From Nothophaeocryptopus gaeumannii (taxonomy: Eukaryota; Ascomycota; Dothideomycetes; Mycosphaerellales; Mycosphaerellaceae), in assembly GCA_031771865.1 (NCBI GenBank), contig JASISA010000026.1, positions 930,001-994,000 of the forward strand: a stretch of DNA of 64,000 nucleotides, read 5' to 3'. Positions within the stretch are counted from its first letter, which is position 1; every line of letters starts with the position of its first letter. The position numbers were made by a program, and so were the translations under genes. The notes beneath the pieces were generated by a model. That model ran no database searches. It saw only the letters and a list, made by a program, of their open reading frames with translations, and was not told where the DNA came from. Below, piece by piece: positions 1 to 11,720 of the stretch.

Positions 1-1230
1 CCACCGGAGGCGAGCCCAATGTGCCTTTCGCTGACGATCATGGCTTGCAATCGAAGTATGGAAAGTTTGGAAAGATGCTTGGCTCTGGAGCTGGTGGCTC
101 TGTCCGACTTATGAAACGAAGCGGCGACGGCACCGTGTTCGCTGTCAAACAGTTCCGCGATCGACACGCATACGAAAGCGAGCGAGAGTACAACAAGAAA
201 GTGACTGCAGAGTTCTGTATAGGATCGACTCTACATCACGGCAACATCATCGAGACGATCGACATAATACACGAGAAGGGCAAATGGTACGAGGTCATGG
301 AGTACGCACCGTTCGATCTATTTGCGACAGTGATGACTGGCAAGATGGGACGAGAAGAAGTCACATGTTCAACACTACAGATCTTGAGCGGTGTCCTGTA
401 CCTGCATAGTATGGGACTGGCGCATCGAGATTTGAAGTTGGATAACGTGGTCATCAACGAGCATGGCATCATGAAGTTGATCGACTTTGGCAGCGCAGTG
501 GTTTTCAGGTATCCGTTCGAGAATGACATCGTCCTTGCAACAGGTAAGCTGGCAAATGATTCGTGCTACATAACACTGCAACTGACCTACTCCAGGTGTT
601 GTTGGATCCGATCCATACCTCGCGCCCGAAGTGTACGACCACGCACGATACGACCCACGTCCCGCCGACATCTGGTCAATAGCGATCATCTTCTGCTGTA
701 TGACACTGCGCAGATTCCCTTGGAAGGCTCCCCGGATATCGGATAACTCGTACCGACTGTTTGTATCACCACCGGATCCGGACCAGGATAAGCTGCTAGA
801 CTCTCACCGCAGATCACAAATCCCGAAGCAGGCTGCAACAGCACCGCCTTCCCGGAACCCGAGTAATGCAGGCGAGGACTCGAATGACACGTCGTCGGAG
901 CAGCATAAGCATCACCATCATCACCACCACCATCACGATGCAAGCCCGCCGGCAGAACTAGTGAGCCGACAACCAACTGCGCAGAATCCGGACTCGCAGC
1001 CCACCATCAAAGGTCCAGTGAGACTGCTCAGATTGTTGCCGCGTGAAACGAGGCACATTATCGGCCGGATGTTGCAGCTGGACCCGGCCAAGCGAGCGGA
1101 CATGGACGAGGTTCTTGCCGACCCGTGGGTGCAGAACGCACTGGTCTGCAGACAAGAGGAGAACGGTGTTGTCATCAAGGCTCCGAATCACACCCACACA
1201 TTGCAACCAAGCAACGCTGGCGGATCGTAG
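1..1230 (+). CDS. HAL4/SAT4-type Ser/Thr protein kinase, 5' end outside window
   Basis: The reading frame is open from base 3, so the true start lies left of the window. Two exons (3-543, 596-1230) flank a 52-nt intron with a gtaagc donor and a tccag acceptor. Splicing gives 391 visible residues. The catalytic domain shows a glycine loop (GSGAGGSV), the ATP lysine in FAVKQF, the catalytic loop HRDLKLDN (about visible residues 141-148), DFG (about 161-163) and YLAPE just after the intron. The order and wording match the fungal HAL/NPR-type kinases that regulate plasma-membrane transporters and potassium uptake; that role is family knowledge. Between the APE region and the last kinase helix there is a low-complexity insertion of about 90 residues with a run of nine histidines. 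The C-terminal lobe (RHIIGRMLQLDPAKRA) follows. The kinase assignment is firm, the subfamily likely. Confidence 0.88.
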
Positions 1231-4200
1231 AACAGCGCCAACTCTGCTCGGAAGACGCAGTGGAGAGATTGACTATCGAAGAGGGCGTCTTGGTATCTGC
1301 GTGAGCAAAACGTGATTCCCTACATTTGACCGACGAGCGAAATACACAACGAGTGACGTTTTTGAGACGGCCGATTTTCGCAACGCGCAATGCATGTATG
1401 CACGAGATTCGGTTCGTGTATATGGGCGGTATCTGCAACTTTTTGACGCCTTTTCTTGTTGATAAGTGATATAGCTTCACTCTTGATTTTGAGTACAGTG
1501 GAGCAAGCCGAGGAAACAGTACAGCAACGCAAGCTTCTATGATAATAAGCGGACTGAGACTGGATGAGATTTTGTTTGGAGCAAGAGCGAGCCAGACTGT
1601 AGCAAACAAGCGAGACAGGGAAGAGCAGCGATAGCAGGCCGTGAAGTCGGAGGAGGAACTGCATGGCGTTTCGATGAAGGTGCATAGAAAGTATTGATTC
1701 GGCGTCTGGGATATGTATTTGACCGAGAATGGATGGAGATGGAGCGCGATGACACCGCAGATTCGAATGAATGACACTGCCCTTTTTTGCGGAGATTTGA
1801 ATTTGTCGAGTAGATATGAGAAGGATGATACTTAAGAGATGACAACTTAACGTGTCTACACTCTTTACGAAAGACAACAGTGCCAGTTGGAAGAGCTACG
1901 GATGGATAAGTCACTCACCCACTCGCTCGCTCACTCACTAGAGAGCAGCGTTCAGTGAGTTTCCTGCACTTACTCGAAGGTAGATAGATCTCCAGCTGGA
2001 GCAAGTAAGCTTGAGGAAGATGTTGCAAAAGATAACTGATGCTTTACTCATTCGATGGCAACTTTGAAGAGTAGTCGTTTGTAAGACTAACGGGGTCTGT
2101 TTTTCTGAAAGTGTGAGCATTGGATAGAAGAGGCGAGTACCTCTATAGGCGAGTATGTGCATTGGCAAGCTGCAGGAGAAAAAGAGACAAGAAGAAACAA
2201 AGTTCGAGGCGAGAGCTGGGCGTGAGGATTTCCAAGAGTTTGTGAAGATTTGTAGCGTTTTGCGGTTTTGCGGTAAGATGGCCTGTTAAGAAGAAAAAAA
2301 ATATTAAAAACGACTTGGAAGAACACAAGAGTTTCCCATGTTTCGACCATGGCAAGTTCTTTCTAGATCCATGGACTAGAACTGGACCCTGGACGATTGT
2401 AGAAGAAACGCGACGACTGGTTGTTTCCAATTGTCGATCATGATTCTTTTGTTAGACTTGGAAACCTTGCCTGTTCGCCTTTCGGGAGACTGGCAGCAGG
2501 GTTTCTTGGAGGAAATCGGCATTCGGCGGAGGGAGGCATGCCAACAGGCGAATGCGTGTCGGCGAGCCATGCCGGTGCTCGATAACATCGTCTGAGTAAA
2601 TCGAGATGAAAAGTCCAGAGAAGTGAGGCAAGTGTGTCTGCGTGAGTTGACGAGGGGCGAGAAATAGCAAAGGGCTTTTGTAAGGATGGGCGCGGAACGA
2701 GGAACGAGAGTATGAGAGCGTTGTGTAGTTCACGCTTCCCTGCTCTTAACTCGATTTGTCAGAAGTTTGTGGCAACCAAGACAGGGCCAATGACTCACCT
2801 ATTTTGATCACGAGGAAGTCGTCTTAAGGGGTTTCGAGCAGGTCTGATAGGAGGTCTAGGCAATCCAGTCGTCGGGACAAGGTGGTGCGAGGCAAAGTCC
2901 CTGTGATGATCCGGTGTTGGGTTTCACCAAGCCCATATTTTCTGTGAACGAGTGCGTGTGAGAGAATAGCTCCTGGGTGGGTGTTGGGTTTCGCAGCCTT
3001 GCACGTTGCGTTAGGTGTACGGAGTTGTAGTAGTACGCGGTGGCCTATCCAAGTGGAACCAGAGCTCTGTGTGACCAGGATGGGAGGGAGGTAGGAGAAT
3101 AGGAGTTGTGCAAGTAGGGAGGATCACCATTGGGTGCTCATCACGTTGCTTGCCAGACGTCAGGCAAGCTTCCGTTTGGATCGAACCAGTGTTGCAGAAA
3201 CGCTCGCATCACCGGAAGGTGAAGTCGCACGTGAGACGCTCCGTGTGTACCGCAGCGCGTGGCATGTGCACATGAGCAGCACTGGGATGAAGAAACATGT
3301 TCAGGGCAGCTCGGCAGTCATGCTGTCAGCACTCTCTTCAGACGTGTCCGTTCTCAATGGTTCCTGCCCGATCTCAGGAGAGCGGCGTAGGAGCTTGCAA
3401 GCACGTCGATGCTGTTGAGCTTTATCTCCTGTACGTCGAAAATGCTCACATCCAGACCTAATGTAGGACGCCACGCGCCTACGATAGCTCGCAGCTGGAT
3501 AGTAGAGCAAAGATAAAGCTGCAGGGAGTCGTGCATTCTCGTTCATATGCCATATCGTTGTGCCGCCTTTAAGCTATCTCCAGTCGCACAAGAATCAATC
3601 ACATTTGTATGGGTCTCCGCTGGTTTGGAAACTTTGCAGGGTGATAGGCTCATCTTGCCTGCAACGATCTAGGCGGCGGAGCTTTGGTGTTGTCTGTGAC
3701 AAGTACCAATTGAAGGTACCGCCGTTGGGTACGACGTTGAGAGAGGCATCGGAACTGCAATGGTGGACTCTTGATGGATGGGAAAGCTGGAAGAGGTACT
3801 TTTAGCTGGGGGAGTCGCGACAGGTGAAGAAAGCAGCATGCTGTCATTGCGCTTGAAGCTGTTGTTTCAGCATCTGCGTTCTGGCACGTGTCGCGTCATC
3901 CTGTACCAGTTCTCGTCGATGGTGCCGATGAGGGGAAGAAAGTACGCATCAGCTCCGCGACGAGGGCGTCTTGAAACGATCACGCAAAAGTCTCAGAGCC
4001 GTCACGGTCGAAGGCCTGGGTGATGGAAAGGTACGCAAAGGCTGGCGAACAACAGCGCACAGCGACAGGTGAAGTGGTCGGCGTCAGATGATCGACCTGC
4101 ATGCGGGCTCCACCATCTTGTACACACTCTACCGCCCAGATAGCAAGCCTTTTCTCCATTCTGTTCGCTATCGTGCTACTCTTACCGCGCTGACGTAACA

Positions 4201-5226
4201 CGTCTGAGCTCGCATGCCAGCTCCTTGCAGACGTTGCGCTTGCAGCACCTCAAGCTCTCGCTGTCTAACTGTTAGTCTAACCACGTCTGTCCGTCTGAAG
4301 TTTTAGAGCCCTGTTATCGCGATAAGCAAGCTCTTTCGCTGTCCAGTGTCCGCGCAGACCGCAGCTCAGCCAAGGCTGGAGGGATTCCGTTGGCGCTGTG
4401 GGAGCGCTTCCGTCGGACGATCCAAGTCAAATTCCTACGCAGAGCCTGTGATGAAGAGGAAAGGACAAACATCCGGGGTCGCCGGCTGCGTAGTTCCAGC
4501 CGCGTCTCCTGCAAACTACATGCCCTACATATAATAACCTCTGATGTGGGCTGGCCTGGTCATGGCTCACGTCTGTTCGGTCTGCTTTTGTTTTAGCTGA
4601 TGACCACTTGTATTTCTAGCCGCTTGCTGCTTTTGCTATTTCGTATCGTCGCTGCCGAATCGCTGGCTGCTATATAGCCACGTTCCTCCTCTCTGGTCGA
4701 AAAGGCCTTCAGGCGCATTGGGTAATGAAAGGTCGTGTGCCATTCACAATTCTACCGCTCTGCCGACAGTCACGTTGGCTGTCAGTAGCGTGAACAATCG
4801 AACATAATGCGTCGTCTCCATCCCAAAGGCCACTTCCTTGATATCCAACTTGCGAACGGCCACTCTTCTACCACCACTACTTATTTGCAGCCGACCTATA
4901 CTACCAATGCTTTCGACCCAACTACCTCGACAGCGACAGCGACAGGCTACATCACAGCCTTCCGCTTGACCCCGCCTCAAAACTCTACTCGCATACAGCT
5001 CCAGAACCAACGGGTCCGCGACCAACATGCAAATTTGATCGTCAACCCTTCAAAGGTCATACCTGGTTACAAAACAGGTTCTGGTATATCTCCCTTTATT
5101 TGGTGGCGCCCTTATCCTGCGCCACGAATCCTACCAGATAAGCTCGCAATGGCAAGCGACTCAGCGGGATGCAGAGCTACATGAGAAAACACATGCAATG
5201 CTCGAGACATATGGTATGTGCTAACA
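1231..5226. other. Long intergenic stretch without a recognisable gene
   Basis: About 4 kb between the kinase and the GNAT gene. Several open frames of 60-200 codons exist on both strands, but none shows a domain, coding-like composition or plausible splice chain. A CT-rich microrepeat (ctcgctcactcac-like) lies near 1912-1936. A palindromic TATA-like gctatatagc lies at about 4669-4678. A 125-codon frame at 4807-5184, directly upstream of the GNAT gene, is more likely leader sequence or an upstream ORF than a separate gene. Confidence 0.5.
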
Positions 5227-6150
5227 ATGGCTTCTTTTTCAGCATTTTTCGCCTCTCTGCGCACAAATCTCCGGTTGCACGCCTCTCCGCCGCCGAGTCC
5301 CCTTTCAACGCCGAATTCTATGCGAGCATCTGCAACATCCCTGCCACCACCCTCGCCTCTCTCTACGCCCGTCGACTCCGTGATGGACGATTCCGATGCT
5401 GTGACACCTTCCGAGGACCCTCTGGCTGGCGTGCCGGAGCTCACCTCCTACCTCGCGACCGATGATTTCGAGAGAACGGAGGCGCTCAAGCTAGTCGCGG
5501 ATAGTGTCGCGCAGCAGCGCCAGGTCGCAAACACTGCGCTGATCTACCATCCATTGAATTTGGCTGTTCTCGTCGCAGCTCTGGCTCTTGCTTGGAATGC
5601 AATGACGGAGAGAGGAAATGATTGGCTCGCGGCTCTCACGACATGCGTTGGTATCACAATGGCAGGACTTGCTGCCACTCGAATCTTCACCCAAGGCTAC
5701 GTTCGCTTTGCTGAAAGCATCAATTGGGAGTGGGTCGGTGATGCGGATATTCTGGTCACGAAGTTTGGCGACGAAGTGATTGGCACCGTTATGGTCGAGT
5801 GGGTTTCTGGCGAGAGCCGGACGAAGCGAAAGAAGGCCTGGCGTGGCCTGATAAGAGCTTGGACTGTGAGAATGCGGTATAGAGGTAAAGGCGTTGGTTC
5901 CGGACTGCTAGAGGACGCAGTGAAGACGGCGAGGAGCAAAGGAGCAGAATCGCTTGAATTTGCTGCCGAGCATGCGAGTGAGTACAAGCCTTCATGGTCT
6001 GGGAATGCGAAACGGAGAACTGACGATGTGACAGACTCAAAGCGAGTGCTTCCGAAGTTCTACAATGACAAGTTTGATAAGGGCGAGCAAAAGGCGATAG
6101 AGAAGCTGCAAGACATGATGCAGACGAGCCCACGCGGGAAGAAGAAGTAG
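5227..6150 (+). CDS. Membrane-anchored GNAT-family N-acetyltransferase
   Basis: Predicted 288-residue protein from exons 5227-5977 and 6035-6150. The 57-nt intron (gtgagt ... gtgacag) has no stop and is a multiple of three, so an unspliced reading frame is also open. Splicing joins ...AEHAN to SKRVLPKFYN, the usual end of a GNAT domain, which supports intron removal. The N-terminus is Ser/Pro-rich. Two hydrophobic segments follow (around NLAVLVAALALAW and LTTCVGITMAGLAATRIF). The acetyl-CoA-binding part contains the pattern RYRGKGVGSGLLE. An acetyltransferase facing the cytosol from a membrane is inferred; the substrate is unknown. The ATG at 5227 has the better context (A at -3, G at +4), but the in-frame ATG at 5218 is possible. 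Confidence 0.8.
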   Translation: MASFSAFFASLRTNLRLHASPPPSPLSTPNSMRASATSLPPPSPLSTPVDSVMDDSDAVTPSEDPLAGVPELTSYLATDDFERTEALKLVADSVAQQRQVANTALIYHPLNLAVLVAALALAWNAMTERGNDWLAALTTCVGITMAGLAATRIFTQGYVRFAESINWEWVGDADILVTKFGDEVIGTVMVEWVSGESRTKRKKAWRGLIRAWTVRMRYRGKGVGSGLLEDAVKTARSKGAESLEFAAEHASEYKPSWSGNAKRRTDDVTDSKRVLPKFYNDKFDKGEQKAIEKLQDMMQTSPRGKKK

Positions 6151-7292
6151 CTCACGACTTATGACATGTTAAAGAGCCACGACTGTACAGGTCATAGAAT
6201 TCGAGAATGGACCGTGCTTCATCTCAGTCTTCTCTCATGGAGACCGTTTGGAAGACTGCAATTTGCAGTGTAGGCCTTGCTGGTTGCGAGACCGCAAATT
6301 TCGAAAGCCTACAACCGCACAGCCAGCTCAGCTACCGATTTTGCTCTGTACACTGCACTTGCGACCAGCCGCATCTCCTCGGTGTAGATGGGAGGAACTC
6401 ACACTACGCATTCCTTGTTCGCGCTCTCGTTGCAATACCCTGCCCATGTAACAGCTGCCGAGAGCCGAAAAGCCCTTCAACAACGGAGAAGCTTTCACAA
6501 GCACGACCAACCCCGCAGAATGCCTTGAAGATCTCCAGGAACGGGCCCCTGCATGCATGGAGAAAACCACCACAAGCCTCGGTCTGCATATTGATCTGTT
6601 GCCAGGATAGATGTGGCGGAGAAGAGACGACTTGAATGGGCATCCGCCGTTTCCGAATCTGGAAGGTATGATGGGCTGGCTTCCCAGAAGAGGAGCAGGA
6701 GCACTGGAGTCGTTACAGCGCATTCAGAGGAATGAAGTCCTCGACACACGATAGAAACACGCCTCGCAACTTGAAATACGTTCAAATTCACCAGCCTGGG
6801 CCGCTGCCGTGGTGACATGCCGGCCGCTCTCGCACCAGGGTCCACCACTTGCGCCATTGGCATCTCATCCAGGGAGGCATTCCATTATCTCCCAGACTAA
6901 CGGATCACTGAGAATGTGCGCTCGCACTAAAGGTAACATGACAGCCTCGCTAGCTGTGTCCAGGCTGAGTCTACGTAGACAACTTGTATACATTGAAGAG
7001 TACAACTGGCTGCGAGCTTTACTGACTTTCCAAATTAGGTGCAGATCATCCATTTATTCAGATGCCTGCCTCGGCCTGGACTGGACAAGTTCGAAAACCG
7101 CTCACACCTGTTGCTATACCACCTCAGACTACTGCATGTCACGAAGAGCTTGAATATGAAGGCTATCCGGAACATCGCCTTCGAGGCAGTATTTGAACGC
7201 TATGACCTCCGCCCAGCTTCCATGCCTTCAACAGAACAACAAGTCTGCCACTTGAGGGCTACGTCCGACCCATACCTGCTCCATCTCCTATC
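6151..7292. other. Intergenic region
   Basis: About 1.1 kb between the GNAT gene and the lipase gene. It should hold the terminator of the first and the promoter of the second. Open frames on both strands show no recognisable protein. Confidence 0.5.
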
Positions 7293-8754
7293 ATGGCTGG
7301 CCTCGCCCTTCTCACAGGAGCCTGTCTCCTAGCATCCACCTTCGCCAGCCCAACCCCCACCAAACCAGAAGACCTCTCCGCCCAAGACATCGAAGCCCGC
7401 GCGGCGACCACAGCCCCAGCGAAAATCACCGACCAATCCCAACTCGACACTGCCTACTCCTCCTTCTCCGCAGATTTCGCCTCCCTCGAAGCAGCAATCT
7501 CCGTCGGCGAAGCAATCTTCACCCAGATCGTGCCTGCCCCCGGCCCAACCGCCATCGCACAACTCGAATCCGAACTGAAGACGATAAGTCAAGCCAACCC
7601 AGGCAACATCTTTCAATCTGGCTACGACATCCTCCTGAACGGTCTTGCTGGTGGAGATTACGCCACCATCGCAAATTCCTACCTCGTCGAAGATTCCACA
7701 AACAATATAAACCTCCGTCAACCCGCCACACCAGTCTACCCTCAGGCGGATCCAGCAGATGCTCCTTATGATTTGAGTGAAGCGCAACTTCGACAAGTTA
7801 TCTACATCCCCCCAGATTTCACATATGGTGAAATTCCGGCTGCAATCTTCCTGCCGGGGACGGCAGCGCTGGCTGGAAGTAATTTCGGACCGAATTATGG
7901 AAAATTATTAAAGGCACAGGGGGTTGCGGATCCGGTATATGTCAATTTGCCTGAGGAGAATTTGGCGGATATTCAGGGGGCGGCGGAGTATGTTGCATAT
8001 GCGATAAATTATATCAGTGGAATATCCAACGGCGCAAAGGTATGCTTGATGTTCGATTTGCTTGCTTGTTGCTGATTGAATCGTACAGGTCAACACAATC
8101 TCCTGGTCCGCCGGCTCAATCGACGGGCAATGGGCCTTCAAATACTGGCCTTCAACCCGTAACAATACCGCCAACAAAATCGGTCTTTCGCCCGACTACC
8201 ACGGCACCATTGAAGCACAAGCTCTCTGCCCAGGTTTCGCCACTCCCGGTTGTACCCCGGCCATTGCCCAGCAAAACTACAATAGCACTTTCATCCGCAC
8301 TCTCCGCAACAACGGAGGCGATTCCGCTTACGTCCCCACCACCAACATCTACAGCATCTTCGATGAAATCGTCGAGCCACAGCAAGACCCCAATGCCTCC
8401 GGCTCCCTAAACGACGCCCGCAAAGTCGGCGTCACAAACGTCGAAGTCCAGTCCGTCTGCACAGCTCTTCTCCCAGCCGGCGCTCCGTTCGTCAACCACG
8501 AAGGGACGCTTTACAACGCCTTGGGCTACGCGCTCGCTGTCGATGCGATTCAAAATGGTGGGCCAGGTCAACTGAGTCGGATTAATGCCGCGGCGGAGTG
8601 TGAGAAGTTTGCTGCTGATGGATTGAGTCTGCCTGATATCTTCGCGACTGAGGCTTTGGCTCCGGAGGCTGCTGCTGCGATACTCGCTTTCTTGCCGAAG
8701 AGCTCGGGGGAGCCGCCGATTAAGGCGTATGCGCAGAAGGATGTGCCAGCTTAG
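7293..8754 (+). CDS. Secreted lipase of the Candida antarctica lipase B type
   Basis: Two exons (7293-8039, 8089-8754) with a 49-nt intron encode 470 residues. The first about 19 residues (MAGLALLTGACLLASTFAS) form a signal peptide. Three blocks match the CalB family: the nucleophile motif SWSAGS (Ser256), PTTNIYSIFDEIVEPQ with the acid Asp340, and NHEGTLYNAL with His385. These are the Ser-Asp-His triad of an alpha/beta hydrolase. Family members hydrolyse triglycerides or other esters outside the cell; the substrate here is unknown. The nucleophile lies about 120 residues further in than in the classic yeast enzyme, because an extra N-terminal part precedes the catalytic domain. The pre-Ser residues are SW rather than the classic TW. 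The splice junction is supported because it joins ...SNGAK directly to the nucleophile strand. Confidence 0.9.
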
Positions 8755-8868
8755 ATGAGTCGATGATGTAATCGAATGGATAGTACGCCCAGCGGGTCGG
8801 CAGCCTGTGGCATCCTGAGTAGTCACGCTTGACAAGCTTTTCTCCCTCTTGAACGATGTTCCGAATCC

Positions 8869-10699
8869 TCAATCGTTTTGTGGTGCTTTCTGCTCACCGG
8901 AACCTTGACGTTTTGGTGGTGGTCGGTCAATCCCCACGAACTCGTGATGCGACCCGTTGCCCAACTTGACTTCTTTGTATCGAGTGTCGAAGGTCAGATT
9001 ACCGTCATCATTTTCAAAGTACTTAGGGTTCTGCCATTTTAGTGTCGGCAAGGCGAAAATCTCCTCGTCGCCATCATTTTCAGCTGTCATTGCATCGCCA
9101 AGGCTGGAATTCTGAACGAAGACTGCTGGAATGGTCCACCTGACCTGGGTCGGCACGGATTTCAGGCACCTGTGCAATAACCATATATCTTTCCTGCCAG
9201 CGAGCGATGCTCGTAAGATGCCTAGAGTTTGAGGCTGCAGGAAGCAAACCCAAAAGTGCAGGGCTCGATACGGTGGTTTGGATGGCGAACGCCTGCCAAC
9301 GCGTATCCAGTATCTGCCATCCCAAAGTACCCAATCCGACCAAGATGTCAAGCGAGGTCCTCCTCCCACATACGGGCCCTGAATTGGCGGTATATTGACC
9401 ACGACATCAGTAACTTCTTTGGCTGTAGGGTTAGCGCGCGAGAGCATGAACGTCTGAGGATACTGTGATCCTGAACCGCACAACCTCGTGATCCGCGCGC
9501 ACAATGTTTGAGGTGTCTTCGGACCGGAGTAGTCTTCTGATTTGAAGATGTAATCCACAAAATGATCCAGTGATTGGAGTTGTATGTGTGGGTCTGGAGA
9601 GACCAGAGAGAGGAGCTGCAGGACTAACAGGGCCTTGACGTGGTCGTCTGCCTCCGGCGTCTGCATTCCCGTTTCCAGCTGGTCCGCAATGGTAAATGTA
9701 GCTCTCCCTGCGTGAGGAAGGAACTTGATCGCGAGGGAGTCATATAGTTCGTTTGCTTTAGCTTCGTATTGCGCACGCTGTTCAGTGAAATGGTGTGAAA
9801 TCGAAAGAAGCCGGTCGCGCTGTAACGCGGCCGGAAAGTCGGCGCGCTTTTGTAGATATCGAACCGTATTGCGCATGGTCAACGTGCTGTCCGCGTTGGT
9901 GTGATCCTCAAACCATTTCACCCCGCCCTCCTGACAGACTTGAATGAGCTGCTCTTTCGTGTAAGGGAGGAGAGGTCTGTGGATGTTTACGCCTCCGCTT
10001 TCAATCTCGAGATGCCGCGGTTGTATGCGCGAAGTAGTGTAGGCAGAAAATTCTTCGGAACTGTATGGTTTGCCACTGGCATATACACCATATATCCCTT
10101 CGCACTCGGGGATCCTTGCAGTGGCCTTGATAGCTCTTAGACCAGTTCCCATGAACTGCTGCAGCATCCTCATAAGCACCGTCTCCGCTTGATCATCGCC
10201 ATGATGGGCCACGAGAAGTGAGCTAATCTGTTCTTCGGCGCAGGCTTTCCCTATTGCCTGGTATCGCAGTCGCCGTGCTGTAGCCTCGAGATGTCGGAGA
10301 TCTTTGGGCGTCCCATGATCAGACCAGTCCAACTTCAGCACTTTGGGCTCAATGCCAATTCTCGCCAGCTCATTCGCAACGCTACTAGCTTCGGCTGAGC
10401 TTCCATCTCGAACTCCATGGTCCACGATGAAGCCAGAGAACTCTAGCTCGCGGTCCCATGAGCCTCTTGCTCGACGATACTCGCTGCAGAGACTGGCGAG
10501 AGCCATAGAGTCAATGCCGCCACTAACGGCCAACCCTATGAGCACTGGTCAGCGCGACTCCGGTCTCATGGACCAGAGATATCACACCTAGCCGGCCATT
10601 AGGGGCGGCGTTTTGGAACAAGCCATGGAGGCTCGAATGGACATCCTTTCGTAGATTTGTGAGAGCAGCGGCGCTCAATCGGCCGACCTGCTCAAGCAT
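8869..10699 (-). CDS. TilS-like tRNA(Ile)-lysidine synthetase, probably mitochondrial
   Basis: Exon 1 is 10588-10699 and exon 2 is 8869-10535; the 52-nt intron (gtgtga ... catag) is phase 1. The 592-residue product has the PP-loop ATPase signature LAVSGGIDS (Ser42 to Ser47), then HGVRDGSSAEA, a second conserved block VAHHGDDQAETVLMR, and the C-terminal marker of the N-type domain, KWFEDHTNAD...RNTVR. Splicing completes the PP-loop strand (GRLGLAVSGG), which supports the intron. TilS uses ATP and lysine to convert the wobble cytidine of an AUA-reading tRNA(Ile) to lysidine. In fungi such a protein would be expected to act in mitochondria. The start resembles a presequence (basic and Ser/Ala-rich), but this is not decisive. 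The C-terminal half is divergent. Confidence 0.85.
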
Positions 10700-11720
10700 A
10701 CCCACTTAACATGAACGCAGCTAGGTGAACGGAGAAGGAGATCGAGATCGATGTTAAAGAGAAAGTGTGGACGTTGGCGAAGGTCGGAGTCCTCTAATGC
10801 GCAATGCTTGGAAGGCGCAAGGCGAGGTGAGGTGAGGTACAGTATTCTACTAGGACATAAGTCTGCGTTTTGCCCGCTTTTACAGCAAAAGCGACATACT
10901 TCGCTTTACGATTTCGTGACAACTATATAAGAGAACAATAGCTTATATTCGGCAAACAAATAGATCTTTATATGCGCTACATCTTTAATATAGAGTCTAA
11001 GATATATTATTCTTAGGCTATCGAGGTAGAGAGGACGGAAGTTAGAGAAGTCTAGAAAAGCTAGAATTTACTAGTAAATCCGACGATTTTAACAATACTT
11101 CTATAACCTCCGCTATAGCGAAAGCAAAACTATATAATATTCATAGCTAAATTAGGATAATATAGTTAGAGTAATTATCTCGAGATATAGAGTGGTTTAG
11201 GTAGGGCTTACATATAAAGATTTAGATATATATCATTGTGAAAGTGTACGCGTTTCGCAGGGATCGTAATCTGACTGGAGCCCAGCATGAATTTGATGGG
11301 CATTTTGATTCAATATTCTGAAGCTCCAGCTGCCATACCCCATGCCACGCCGGTATCAAGCAGCTTGAATGGAGTGCACACTGTACCGCTGTCCTGTGCA
11401 CTCACCCCAGGTGAAGGTCATGAAATGAAGAGAACCCACACCTTGAATATCATATAAGAGATACTATCAACGCTCCTAACATCATCTCTGTACATCCCAT
11501 CGATCCACCCGTATAGCGTTCAGCGGCTCGCATTCTTACAACAAGTAACAAGGGGTATAGTCGCTTGGTCGAAATGCAACCAACTCCAGCACAGCGCGCC
11601 ATGCACTGCTCCCGAAAACGCCTCGCCATGCATCACAAAGGAAAATCAAAAAGCGTCCTCCGTCTCTCATCCTCCTTGTCCCTCCTTCCACTTCCCTTCC
11701 CTCCGTCACCTCAGACTGCT
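10700..11720. other. Intergenic region between the TilS-like and dynein genes
   Basis: The right part is the 3' flank of dynein and the left part is the promoter of the TilS-like gene. It contains the AT-rich block listed separately. A 7-bp inverted repeat (cgctttt / aaaagcg at 10875-10881 and 10887-10893) sits just before that block. No gene is visible. Confidence 0.5.
10905..11235. repeat. AT-rich, TA-dense block, likely RIP-mutated repeat remnant
   Basis: The composition changes abruptly from the GC-rich surroundings to AT-rich sequence full of TA steps (many tata, ttata, ctaga words) with few CA or TG steps. This bias is what repeat-induced point mutation leaves in ascomycetes (CpA to TpA). 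No transposase frame or clear terminal repeat survives. The element type cannot be told. The RIP reading is an inference from dinucleotide appearance, not from a computed index. Confidence 0.5.

Noticed and set aside
4807..5184. 125-codon plus-strand frame upstream of the GNAT gene
   Set aside because: No domain, Thr-rich low complexity, and it ends just before the GNAT start. Best explained as leader or chance ORF.
5214..5242. A 29-nt segment (gtatgt, gctaac, ttttcag) that looks like a tiny intron at the start of the GNAT gene
   Set aside because: All three signals are canonical, and splicing would join an upstream in-frame ATG to the gene, but 29 nt is shorter than any credible spliceosomal intron here (44-93 nt). 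The ATG at 5227 inside it has a good context.
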